From positions 1-45,405 of the forward strand of contig JAGPDF010000035.1 in NCBI GenBank assembly GCA_018057705.1: a stretch of DNA of 45,405 nucleotides, written 5' to 3'. Made by a program: the position numbers and the translations under genes. A model generated the notes under the pieces. It searched no databases, was not told where the DNA came from, and was given only the letters and a program-made list of their open reading frames with translations. The DNA comes from Thermoanaerobaculia bacterium (GTDB lineage: Bacteria; Acidobacteriota; Thermoanaerobaculia; Multivoradales; JAGPDF01). Positions 15,268-23,461 of this stretch are shown one piece after another. Each line of letters starts with the position of its first letter. The first letter of the stretch is position 1.

Positions 15268-17066
15268 GGGGACTCCGCAGGAAGGGGGAAGGCCGCATCG
15301 TCCGGAACCGCAGCGAGCGGTTGGCGGGTCCACGGCGTGTCGTACAGGGCAATCATCTCACCGCCCATGGTGATGTTGTCGCGAATCCCGACCGAGCGCA
15401 GCAGATGGAAGCGCTCCGGGTGCGCGGCGGGATAGGGAAACCAGTCCGGGAAGACGATGACGAAGTCCGGCCGGCGCTCCTCGAGGAGGTCGACCAGGAC
15501 CTCGCCGAAGCCGACTCCGTGGGCGGCCGCCGCCTTGCGCCGCGTCGTGACCTCGGGGGTCATCAGCCCCACGAGGTCGAGGATCCGGTTCGGCAGGAGG
15601 TACCGGAAGGCGCCGACGTCGTTGACTGCGAGCAGCGCGTCGGGGGAGAGCCGGGGTCCGAGCCAGCGCGCCAGGGCGACGTTGCTGTCGCGCACGTTGG
15701 CGCACGAGGTGAGGTAGCGGCCGAATCCGGAGGCGAGCGAGAAGAGCGCCGGGGCGACGAGCAGCAGAAGCAGCAGGGCGCCGGCGGGCAGGCGTCGCCC
15801 CCCGAACCCGACCGAGCGCCAACGGGCGAGCGGCAGTTGCGAGAGCGCCAGGAGGCCGAGCAGCACCACGCAGGGCAGCAGCGGGAAGAAGTAGCGCCCG
15901 AAGTTCCCGACCGCGACCTCCCTTCCCGACGAGAGCATCGCCGAGGCGAGCGGCAGAGCGAGCGTCCAGAGCGCGAGCAGCAGGCCACGGTCCCGCGGAC
16001 CGCCGAACCGGCGCACCGACTCGACGACGCCACCGAGCGCGAGCAGCGTCATCCAGGGCTGCGACGTGAAGAGGATCCCGAAGATCGCTTGCAGCAGGCG
16101 GCGATCGGGGAGGAGCCCCGGCCCGCCCGAGCTCTTGGCGGCGAAGGTGGTGGGCAGCAGCGAACCCGACATCTGGTGGAAGGCGAGGCCGACCGGGACG
16201 ACGACCAGCAGCGTCAGGAGCAGCCCCTGGAGAACCCCCGTCCAGTCGGCCCGCGACGGCAGCGCGAGGCGCAGGCCGGGCTCGCCCGCGGAGTCCCGCG
16301 ACGGGGCCGATGCGGCCTCTGCCTGCGATGCGGTCGACGCGACTGCCATCGGCAGCGGTCGCAGCAGGCGGTCGGCGGCGGCGAGGAGGGGCAGCAGCAG
16401 CCCCTCGGGGCGGGCAAGCGCCGCCAGGCCGAAGAGCAGAAACGAGAGCGGCGGCAGTGCCTTCTCCGATGGATCGGGCGGCTGGGCCGGCTCGGCGCGC
16501 TCGAGCAGGTGCCGGTTCATACCGGCGAGCATGAGCAGGACGAAAAGGTTCACCTCCATGCCCGAGATCGACGACCAGACGAGCCAGTCGGTCGCCGCCA
16601 CCAACCCGGCGGCTACTGTGGCGAGCGCCGGCGAAAAACCCAGCCGCCGGCCGACCGAATAGACCAGGAGCACGGAGGCCGTATGAGCCGCGACACCGGC
16701 GAGCTTGGTCCACAGAAGGAGCGAACCGGGAAGCGCTGCGAGGAGCCCGAGGAGCGCCGTCCAGAGCGGCGCGGTCGTGCCGGCGACGAGCTCTTGCGGG
16801 TTGAAGGCCAGCCCTTCGCCGTGCGCGAGGCTGCGCGCGAAGACGAGGTGGATCCAGCTGTCGTCGAGCGGGAACTGCCAGTCGCCATCGAAGAGCCAGG
16901 CCTCGGCAGCGAGAAAGGCGAGCGGCGGGAGGAGGGCGAGAAGCAGGAGAAAGGCGACTCTCCCGCGGCCCGGCCGGAAGCGACCGAACGCAGCAACGGG
17001 CAGGACGCCGGCAGAGCGACTCAAGACCGCGCCATGATAGCCGAGCCTTCTTCGTCGGCAGCCCAT
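15264..17066 (-). CDS. GT-C family membrane glycosyltransferase
   Basis: About 600 residues from ATG 17066, which has GGGGGA just upstream; a TTG start about 15 codons later is possible. The open frame continues to 18227 but overlaps the divergent peptidase gene there. Some ten transmembrane segments are seen, and the first periplasmic loop has FPLDDSWIHLVFARSLAHG (residues 65-83) with the paired Asp 68/69 of GT-C enzymes. The C-terminal extracytoplasmic part contains NDVGAFRYLLP and DLVGLMTPEV, common in bacterial ArnT-like and mannosyl-type transferases. It is the first gene of a coupled three-gene unit with DegT and the GT39/TPR protein. The donor is probably a polyprenyl-phosphate sugar. 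Confidence 0.8.
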   Translation of the reverse strand: MGCRRRRLGYHGAVLSRSAGVLPVAAFGRFRPGRGRVAFLLLLALLPPLAFLAAEAWLFDGDWQFPLDDSWIHLVFARSLAHGEGLAFNPQELVAGTTAPLWTALLGLLAALPGSLLLWTKLAGVAAHTASVLLVYSVGRRLGFSPALATVAAGLVAATDWLVWSSISGMEVNLFVLLMLAGMNRHLLERAEPAQPPDPSEKALPPLSFLLFGLAALARPEGLLLPLLAAADRLLRPLPMAVASTASQAEAASAPSRDSAGEPGLRLALPSRADWTGVLQGLLLTLLVVVPVGLAFHQMSGSLLPTTFAAKSSGGPGLLPDRRLLQAIFGILFTSQPWMTLLALGGVVESVRRFGGPRDRGLLLALWTLALPLASAMLSSGREVAVGNFGRYFFPLLPCVVLLGLLALSQLPLARWRSVGFGGRRLPAGALLLLLLVAPALFSLASGFGRYLTSCANVRDSNVALARWLGPRLSPDALLAVNDVGAFRYLLPNRILDLVGLMTPEVTTRRKAAAAHGVGFGEVLVDLLEERRPDFVIVFPDWFPYPAAHPERFHLLRSVGIRDNITMGGEMIALYDTPWTRQPLAAVPDDAAFPLPAESP

Positions 17067-17147
17067 AGGGTCCCCCGCGATACCGCCGAGGTCTCCAGCA
17101 GATCCCCCGAAGCTCCCCGGAGCTCGGATGCTAGAGTCGATTTTCCG

Positions 17148-18608
17148 ATGCAAAAGGCCGCGCCGACCCCCTCCGAGCGCCTGGTTCGCAACAGCGCTCG
17201 CGCGGCGCTCTACCTCGCGCTCCTCGCGACCGGTCTCGCGGTCAAAGGCCTGCTGCTCCTCGCCCATCCGCCGGTGCCGGCGGAGATGCGCCGGATCGAC
17301 GAGCTTCAGCGGCAGTGGAGCGGCGTCGACTTCCTGAAGCTCCCCGAGGTGCAACTCCTGCGCGAGTACATCGCCATCGACACCAGCGAGCCGGACGCCA
17401 ACGAGCTCCCGGGCGCCGAGTTCCTCGCCGGCCAGCTCGCCGCCGCCGGCCTCGCCCCGCACGTCGAACGGCTGGCCGGCGGTCGCGCCAACGTCTGGGC
17501 GTTCGTCGAGGGCGAGGATCCGCGGGCGATCGTGCTCGCCGGCCATATCGACGTCGAACCGGCGCGGGCTTCCGAAGGCTGGAAGTACCCGCCGTTCGGC
17601 GGCGTCATCGACGGCCCCTGGATGTACGGCCGCGGCATCTACGACATGAAGAGCCTGACGATCGCCCAGCTGCTCGCGACGATCGATGTCGCCCGCCGGG
17701 CCGCGGCGACCGGCAGGAAGCCGAAGCGGTCGGTCCTCTTTCTCGCCACCTCCGGAGAGGAGGTCGGCAGCGAGACCGGCACGCGCTGGATCCTGCGCGC
17801 CCATCCCGAGCTCGTCGCCCGGATGGGGGTCGTGCTCACCGAGGGCGGCGTCGTCGAGGCGACCTCGGGCGACGAGATCAAGTACTGGGGGATCGAGTTC
17901 GCGCAGAAGCGCTTCACCGAGATCGTTTTTTGCAGCGCCGACGCCTCGAAGCTCGGCGCCCTGCGCGCGGCCATCCTGGAGCGCGATGCCTCCGACCCCG
18001 TGACCCCGGTCTCGGAGCCGGTCCAGCTCTTCCTCTCGCACTACGGGCCGACGCGCGGCCTCGGCTCGTTCCAGGCCTGGCTCGCGGATGCGGCGGCGAC
18101 CCTGCGCGACCCGCGCGCCTTCGACCGCCTGACGCCGTTCATGAAAGCGCTCTTCCGCAACGAGCTCGTGCCGTTTCCGGTCGAGCCCGATCCGGCCGGC
18201 GGCTACCGGATGCGGCTCTTCGTCCATCTCCTGCCGGAGGCCGACCGCGCAAGTGTCCTCGCCGATCTCCTGCCGGAGTCACTGACCCTGGGCACGACCT
18301 ACCATATCGGCGAGGATCTCGGAGCGCGGGCGCCCTCGCCGGTCGACTCGGCCGACTTCCGGGTCCTGCAGCGGGTCATCGAGGAGCACTACCCCGGAAC
18401 CGTCGCCGGGCCCTACTTCCTCCCCTGGGCGGCGACCGATTCGCGCTTCTACCGCGACGCTGGAATCCCGAGTTACGGCTTTTCGCCCTTCCTGATCGCC
18501 GTCACCGATACCATGGGGATCGCGCGCGCCAACGAGCGCATGCCGATGCCGGGGTTCGTCCAGGGGGTGGCGATCTACCGGCAGGTGGTGAAAGAGCTGG
18601 CCGAGTAA
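17148..18608 (+). CDS. M20-family peptidase paralogue with degenerate active site
   Basis: 486 residues with one N-terminal transmembrane helix (about 18-40), so membrane-anchored. The M20 core is clear: His133 in LAGHIDVEP, Asp166 in GRGIYDMKS, Glu204/Glu205 in SGEEVGSETG and Glu232 in LTEGG. Two conserved features are missing. The lid-domain GxxGHAS loop is absent: compared with the paralogue at 19473 about 13 residues are deleted after QKRFTEIVF. The last metal ligand, His in HxPDER, is Ala459 in IARANER. The domain is otherwise full length and in frame, so this is not a simple pseudogene. It may be monometallic, a binding protein, or act on unusual substrates. TAGAGT lies 10 nt before the ATG and there is no Shine-Dalgarno. 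Confidence 0.85.
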   Translation: MQKAAPTPSERLVRNSARAALYLALLATGLAVKGLLLLAHPPVPAEMRRIDELQRQWSGVDFLKLPEVQLLREYIAIDTSEPDANELPGAEFLAGQLAAAGLAPHVERLAGGRANVWAFVEGEDPRAIVLAGHIDVEPARASEGWKYPPFGGVIDGPWMYGRGIYDMKSLTIAQLLATIDVARRAAATGRKPKRSVLFLATSGEEVGSETGTRWILRAHPELVARMGVVLTEGGVVEATSGDEIKYWGIEFAQKRFTEIVFCSADASKLGALRAAILERDASDPVTPVSEPVQLFLSHYGPTRGLGSFQAWLADAAATLRDPRAFDRLTPFMKALFRNELVPFPVEPDPAGGYRMRLFVHLLPEADRASVLADLLPESLTLGTTYHIGEDLGARAPSPVDSADFRVLQRVIEEHYPGTVAGPYFLPWAATDSRFYRDAGIPSYGFSPFLIAVTDTMGIARANERMPMPGFVQGVAIYRQVVKELAE

Positions 18609-18628
18609 CACTCTTTGCCGCGAATGGG

Positions 18629-18646
18629 TGACAGTTTTTGTCGACA
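18629..18646 (+). promoter_or_regulatory. Candidate activator site upstream of the pilin promoter
   Basis: TGACA, a 5-nt spacer, then TGTCGACA form an imperfect inverted repeat about 60 bp upstream of the sigma-54-type element at 18705. TGTC/GACA half-sites are known for PilR in Pseudomonas, so this is a plausible enhancer for the PilR-like protein encoded at 34088. Assignment is by position and half-site only. Confidence 0.35.
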
Positions 18647-18704
18647 TTGCGGGAGGGTCGGATAGAAAGCACCTGTTTCCAATCACTTGCGAGGGCGTCC
18701 TCTT

Positions 18705-18720
18705 TGGCACCGGCCCTGCA
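18705..18720 (+). promoter_or_regulatory. Sigma-54-type -24/-12 promoter of the pilin gene
   Basis: TTGGCAC, then CGGCC, then CTGCA, with the GG (18706-18707) and GC (18718-18719) exactly 10 nt apart as sigma-54 requires. Transcription should begin near 18731, giving a leader of about 58 nt before ATG 18789. Pilin genes are classic PilR/sigma-54 targets, and a sigma-54 activator is encoded in this window. Confidence 0.7.
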
Positions 18721-18788
18721 ATCTCCTCTTGACGGACAGCCTTCGGAATTCACCGTTGGCAGCAGTTCCCAAGGCACGAGGAGAGAAC

Positions 18789-19349
18789 ATGATTCAGAAA
18801 CTCCGGAATCGCCAGCGGGGCTTCACACTGATCGAGCTTCTGATCGTGGTGGCCATCATCGGTATCATCGCCGCCATCCTGATCCCGAACTTGATCGACG
18901 CCCTGCAGAAGGCGAAGCAGAAGCGCACCATGGCCGACATGCGCAACGTCGGCACGGCCTGGCTCTCGTGGGTCACGGACGTCGTCTCCGGCGCCGCGGC
19001 CGGCCAGGGTGTCACGACCTGGTCCGGTACTGATTACCTCACCATCACGCATTCGGAACTCTTCCAGACCCTCCATCCGTCGACGACCTTCTTCTACCTG
19101 AACGAGCTGCCGAAGAGGGACGGCTGGAAGAACAGCTACGCCTACGGCTATACCCAGAATCCGCTCGGCTCGCAGGTCATCGCGATCGGCAGCCGCGGAC
19201 GGGACGGCGCCACGAATGCGGCCACTCCCCTGGCCGCTAGCATCACCATTGGACCGTTCACCCCGACCAAGTACGACGAGGACATCATCTGGGCCGACGG
19301 CTTCTTCGTTCGCTGGCCCGGCGGCGCCGACACCGGCGGCGGCAGCTGA
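18789..19349 (+). CDS. Type IV pilin / GspG-like major pseudopilin
   Basis: 186 residues from ATG 18789, preceded by GAGGAGAG. The class III signal is RQRG cut before FTLIELLIV (Gly11/Phe12), with Glu at mature position 5. The C-terminal half contains KRDGWKNSYAYGYTQ and a later GSRGRDGATN, the pattern of the GspG pseudopilin family, where this loop often binds calcium. It is therefore closer in fold to a T2SS major pseudopilin than to a classic PilA, although its regulatory context is that of a pilus gene. It stands alone between a sigma-54-type promoter and a strong terminator, consistent with high expression as a major subunit. It should be processed by the prepilin peptidase at 23413. Confidence 0.9.
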   Translation: MIQKLRNRQRGFTLIELLIVVAIIGIIAAILIPNLIDALQKAKQKRTMADMRNVGTAWLSWVTDVVSGAAAGQGVTTWSGTDYLTITHSELFQTLHPSTTFFYLNELPKRDGWKNSYAYGYTQNPLGSQVIAIGSRGRDGATNAATPLAASITIGPFTPTKYDEDIIWADGFFVRWPGGADTGGGS

Positions 19350-19376
19350 CCTTCGCATTTCACAACTGAATTCCCC

Positions 19377-19409
19377 GAACGCCGCGGTCCTCCGCGGCGT
19401 TCGTCTTTT
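19377..19409 (+). terminator. Rho-independent terminator after the pilin gene
   Basis: A perfect 11-bp stem (GAACGCCGCGG pairing with CCGCGGCGTTC) with a 4-nt loop is followed by GTCTTTT. It lies 27 bp after the pilin stop codon and isolates the pilin transcript from the following peptidase operon. Confidence 0.9.
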
Positions 19410-19472
19410 GGGGCGACTCCCCTCGGGCTCCTCTCGTCCAGCTGCTGCCGGCTTCTATAGACTGCCTTCACT

Positions 19473-20954
19473 TTGCGCCCGGTACCGAGCTCCTGGCTGG
19501 CCTTCCTGCTGCTTGCCGCCACAGGTGTCGGCGCCGCTCCGGCGGCGAGCGATCGCGCGGTCCGCTCTCCGGCCGCGTCCCTCCTCGCCGCCTATCTCGC
19601 CGTCGACACGACGAATCCTCCCGGCAACGAGCGCGCCGGAGCCGAGCTCCTCGCCCGGACGCTCGCCGAAGCCGGCATCGAGTCACAGCTGCTGGTCTCG
19701 CCGCGCGGCCGGGTGAGTCTGCACGCGCGTCTCGAAGCGACCACCGCAGGAACCCGCGCGGGCGCGCTCCTCCTCCTGCACCACATCGACACGGTGCCGG
19801 CGGGACCCGGGTGGCGACACCCGGCGCACGGCGGCGAAGTGCATGCGGGCGAGCTCTGGGGGCGCGGCGCGATCGACGCCAAAGGGCTCGGCGTCGCCCA
19901 CCTGATGGCGTTCCTCGAGCTCGCGCGCTCGCCGCAGCCGCGCCGCCGTGCGGTCGTCTTTCTCGCCGTCGCCGACGAGGAGGCGGGCGGCGGCGAAGGC
20001 ACCGGCTGGCTGATCGAGTCGCATCCCGAGCTCTTCGCGGACGCCGCCGTGGTGTTGAACGAAGGCGGCGTCAACAAGGCGGTCGCGGGCCGGGCGCTCT
20101 TCTGGGGCATCGAGGTCGACCAGAAACGGCCGCTCTGGCTCGAGGTCGCGGCGACCGGCCGCCCCGGCCACGCCTCGGCCGCGAACCCCGAGAGCGCCAC
20201 GCACCGCCTCGTCGCCGGGCTCGCCCGCCTGGTGGCGGCGCCGCGACCGCGGCGGGTCACCGCGGCGGCCGCCGACTTCATCACCGCGCTCGCCCGTTTC
20301 GACCCGCAGGCGCGGGGTGCGCTCGCCGAAGTACGCGCCCTCGGGGCGCTGCGCGCGGCCGGGGGTCCGGGAGAGACGGCAGATGCGGATCCGGCGGGAG
20401 CCGGCGCGGCGCAGCCCCTCTCCCTGCCCGGCTTCGAGAGCCTGTTGACCGACACCCTGCAAGTCACCACCCTCGCCGGCTCCGAACGGATCAACGTCGT
20501 CGCCGGCGAAGCGCGCGCCGGCATCGACGTCCGGCTCCTGCCGGACACCGACGAGAAGGCGTTCGTCGGCGAGGTCGAGCGGATCCTCGGTCCCGGGTTC
20601 ACAGTGAACGTTCGCCTCGGCTCGAAGGCCACCCCTCCCTCCTCTTCGACCAGTGCCGACTACCGCACCCTCGCCGCGGCGCTCGCTGCGCCGGCGCCCA
20701 GCGCCCAGCCTGCGCCGGTTCCCGTCGTGCCGGCCTTCATCCCGGCGTTCACCGACTCGCGTTTCTTTCGCGCCCGCGGGATTGCGGCTTACGGTCTGCA
20801 GCCGTTTGCGCTCGACGGCCTGCTCCTGCGCAGCATCCATGCACCGGACGAGCGCATTCCGCTCACCGTCCTCGACCGCGGCGTCGAGACCATGACCCGC
20901 GTGCTGCGCGCGCTGGCCTCCGCGCCGCCGGCCGCCGACCCCGCGCTCCCATGA
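19473..20954 (+). CDS. M20-family metallopeptidase, secreted
   Basis: 493 residues from TTG 19473. Residues 1-25 look like a signal peptide ending in GAAPAA. The zinc site is complete: His104 in LLHHIDTVPA, Asp135 in GRGAIDAKG, Glu169/Glu170 in ADEEAGGG, Glu197 in LNEGG and His456 in IHAPDERIP. The lid-domain His233 sits in TGRPGHASAANP. It resembles carboxypeptidase-S/PM20D1-like enzymes that hydrolyse peptides or N-acyl amino acids. The paralogue at 17148 shares flanking sequence such as FWGIE and QKR but lacks key residues. No Shine-Dalgarno is seen; TATAGA lies 11 nt upstream. It overlaps the YfhO-like gene by 4 bp and heads an operon that includes prepilin peptidase and PilS. Confidence 0.88.
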   Translation: MRPVPSSWLAFLLLAATGVGAAPAASDRAVRSPAASLLAAYLAVDTTNPPGNERAGAELLARTLAEAGIESQLLVSPRGRVSLHARLEATTAGTRAGALLLLHHIDTVPAGPGWRHPAHGGEVHAGELWGRGAIDAKGLGVAHLMAFLELARSPQPRRRAVVFLAVADEEAGGGEGTGWLIESHPELFADAAVVLNEGGVNKAVAGRALFWGIEVDQKRPLWLEVAATGRPGHASAANPESATHRLVAGLARLVAAPRPRRVTAAAADFITALARFDPQARGALAEVRALGALRAAGGPGETADADPAGAGAAQPLSLPGFESLLTDTLQVTTLAGSERINVVAGEARAGIDVRLLPDTDEKAFVGEVERILGPGFTVNVRLGSKATPPSSSTSADYRTLAAALAAPAPSAQPAPVPVVPAFIPAFTDSRFFRARGIAAYGLQPFALDGLLLRSIHAPDERIPLTVLDRGVETMTRVLRALASAPPAADPALP

Positions 20955-23461
20955 CGCCGGCGGCGCCGCTCGGGAGCGGCCGCGGGCGGGCGCTGCGTGT
21001 CCCGCTCCTGCTCGGTGCCCTCCTCGCTCTCTTCTACGCACCGCTCGCCGACCCGCAGGCCGTCCTCGCGACGCGCGACATGGTCGAGTACCACCTGCCG
21101 ATGCGGACCGCCTTCGCGCACCTCGCGAGCGTCGGCCTGCCGCAGTGGGACCCGTTCGCGCACGGCGGCCAGCCGCTGCTGTCGAACCCGAACTACGGCG
21201 CTCTCTATCCGCTCTCCTGGCTCGCTCTGGTCTTCCCGCCCGCCATGGCGCTCAACCTCCTCGTGCTGCTGCATGCCGGGCTCGCCGCCTGGGGGGCGTT
21301 CCGGCTGGCGCGCCGGCTCGGTGCCGGAGCGAGCGCGGCGGTGCTCGCCGCCGTCGCCTACGCCTGCGGGCCGACCTTCCTCGCGCTCCTCCACACCCTG
21401 ACCATCGCTCTCGCGATGAGCTTTCTGCCGTGGGTGATGGAGTTCGCGCTCGCGGTGCTCGACCCGGCGCCCGGGCAGCGGACGCGGCGCGCCTGGTACG
21501 GGCTCTCCTTCGCGCTGACGGCGATTCTCATCCTCGGCGATCCGCTGCTCGTCGCCATGACGCTCGTCACCGTCGCGGCCTTCGTTCTCGGCAGGCCTCG
21601 CGCGCGTCTTCTCCGGCTGCCGCAGATCGCCGGCGCGTTCGCTTTCTCGATCGCCCTCGCCGCCATCCAGCTGGTCCCGATGCTGGCGCGACTCGCCGAC
21701 TCGCCGCGCGCCGCCGGACTCGACTGGCGGCAGGCGACCTCCTGGTCGCTTCCCTGGCAACGCATCGCCGAGCTCTTCTTCCCGAGGTTCTTCGGCGATG
21801 CCACGCGTCCCGAGCTGGCGCTCTTCTTCGGCTGGGGAATCCACGATCGCGACTACCCCTACCTGGTCTGGATCGGGGTCGGACTGCCGCTGCTGCTGCT
21901 CAGCCTCGCCGCCTGGCTGCGCCGCGACACGCCGGAACGGGCCACCTGGGCGCTGATGACGCTGGCCGGGATCTTCCTCGCCCTGGGTCGGCACAACCCG
22001 CTCTACCAGTGGGCCTGGAGCTACCTGCCCGGTGTCGACAAGCTGCGCTTCCCCGAGAAGTTCCTGCTCCTCGCGCTGACGGCGGCGGTCTTCGCGGGCG
22101 CCCTCGGCTGGCAACGCCTGCTCGACCAACGCGACGAGCGCGACCCCGCGAACCCGGAGCGCCGCGGCCGGGCCCTCGCCGCCGAGCTCCCCGCGGCGCT
22201 CGCGGCGCTCCTCGTCCTCGCCGCCCTGGGGCTCGCTCTGCTCGCCTTCTTTGCGCCGCAGCTCATCGCCTGGTTCGCGCGGTCGCACGCCGGCCTGCCG
22301 CTGGTCGACGAGACCCTGCAACGGGCGCTCGGCTTCTACCGCCGGGAGAGCCTCCTCGCCATCGGCTTCGCGCTCGCGACCCTGGCGCTCTTCGCCGCCG
22401 CCCGCTTCACCCGGGCCCCCCGGCGACGGCTCGAGGGCGCCGCCATCGCGCTGGTCGCGCTCGAGCTCTGGACGTACGGCCACGCCCTGGTGCGCACCCT
22501 GCCCGCGGCCGCGCTCTTCGCTCCGCCGCGCCTGGCGCGCGAGCTGCCGCCCAGGGCTCTGCGCCTGTTCTCGGACGAGCCCTACCGGCGCGACAAGACC
22601 GAGCTCGTCGTCACCGCCGGAAATCCCCGCCTGCGCTGGGCGCGTGCCCCGCTCGAACGCCTCGACTCGCGGGCCGCGAATCTCCTCGGCTACTCCTACG
22701 CGCTGGACAAGGACTACGATCTCTCGCTGACCCGGTCGGCGGCGCGGGCGGTGCGCTTCTACGAACAGGTGCGGCGGTTCCCCGAGCTCGAGCTCCATCT
22801 GCTCGGCGCCTGGAGCGTCTCGCACATCGTCGAGCGCAAGTCCGCCGAGGAGCTCCTCGAGGAGGCGAAGCGGCTCGGGCCGACCCTCGCGCCGTCGATC
22901 TCCCCCGTGCGCCTGCGCGCCAACCCGTTCGCGCTGCCGCCGTACCGCTTCGTCGCAGGCGGCCTGGTCTTTCCGGACGCCGCGATCGCCGAGCGCGCGG
23001 CGGCGCGCGCCCATCTGCCGTTGAACGCCCGCGAGTTCCTGATCGCCGACTCGCCGCTGCCGCCGCTGCCCGTCCTGCCCTCCGGCCGGCTCGACGACGC
23101 CCGCATGGTGAAGGTCGTGGATCGCGGCAGCGAGCTCCGGCTGACCTATGCGGCGCGCCATGCGGCACTGCTGGTGGTCGCCGCCACCTACGACACCCGC
23201 TGGGATGCGGCGTCGGGAGAGCAGAAGCTGCCGGTCTACGAAACCGCGGCCGGTTACATGGCGGTGCTGGTGCCGGCCGGCGAGGGCGAGGTTCGGATGC
23301 GCTTCCGCGATCCCTGGGTGAGCCTCGGCGCGGCGATCACCGCCACGACGATCCTCGTGGCGTTCTGGTTCGCGGCGCGCTCGCGACGGCGCTGCCATAC
23401 AATCGCGCCACCGTGCCGCCGATCGAGTTCTTCGTCGTCTACGCCGCCCTCGTCGGCCTGA
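20951..23461 (+). CDS. YfhO-like multi-pass membrane protein (GT-C type)
   Basis: 836 residues with about a dozen transmembrane helices in the first 510 residues and a large extracytoplasmic C-terminal part. The first loop has LATRDMVEYHLP (residues 39-50), an Asp in the position of the GT-C donor-binding motif. DPFAHGGQPLLSNPNYGALYPLSW is typical of bacterial YfhO/DUF6044-like proteins, which glycosylate lipoteichoic acid or other surface polymers in Gram-positive species. The start overlaps the upstream stop (ATGA). The last 49 bp overlap the prepilin peptidase gene in another frame, and the Ser-rich tail is a by-product of that overlap. Its place in a pilus operon may mean pilin or surface glycan modification; this is inference. 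Confidence 0.75.
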   Translation: MTPAAPLGSGRGRALRVPLLLGALLALFYAPLADPQAVLATRDMVEYHLPMRTAFAHLASVGLPQWDPFAHGGQPLLSNPNYGALYPLSWLALVFPPAMALNLLVLLHAGLAAWGAFRLARRLGAGASAAVLAAVAYACGPTFLALLHTLTIALAMSFLPWVMEFALAVLDPAPGQRTRRAWYGLSFALTAILILGDPLLVAMTLVTVAAFVLGRPRARLLRLPQIAGAFAFSIALAAIQLVPMLARLADSPRAAGLDWRQATSWSLPWQRIAELFFPRFFGDATRPELALFFGWGIHDRDYPYLVWIGVGLPLLLLSLAAWLRRDTPERATWALMTLAGIFLALGRHNPLYQWAWSYLPGVDKLRFPEKFLLLALTAAVFAGALGWQRLLDQRDERDPANPERRGRALAAELPAALAALLVLAALGLALLAFFAPQLIAWFARSHAGLPLVDETLQRALGFYRRESLLAIGFALATLALFAAARFTRAPRRRLEGAAIALVALELWTYGHALVRTLPAAALFAPPRLARELPPRALRLFSDEPYRRDKTELVVTAGNPRLRWARAPLERLDSRAANLLGYSYALDKDYDLSLTRSAARAVRFYEQVRRFPELELHLLGAWSVSHIVERKSAEELLEEAKRLGPTLAPSISPVRLRANPFALPPYRFVAGGLVFPDAAIAERAAARAHLPLNAREFLIADSPLPPLPVLPSGRLDDARMVKVVDRGSELRLTYAARHAALLVVAATYDTRWDAASGEQKLPVYETAAGYMAVLVPAGEGEVRMRFRDPWVSLGAAITATTILVAFWFAARSRRRCHTIAPPCRRSSSSSSTPPSSA

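Noticed and set aside
17925-17930. A six-T run in the first M20 gene as a possible frameshift
   Set aside because: The reading frame keeps M20 similarity on both sides and the missing loop is a multiple of three, so a homopolymer error does not explain it.
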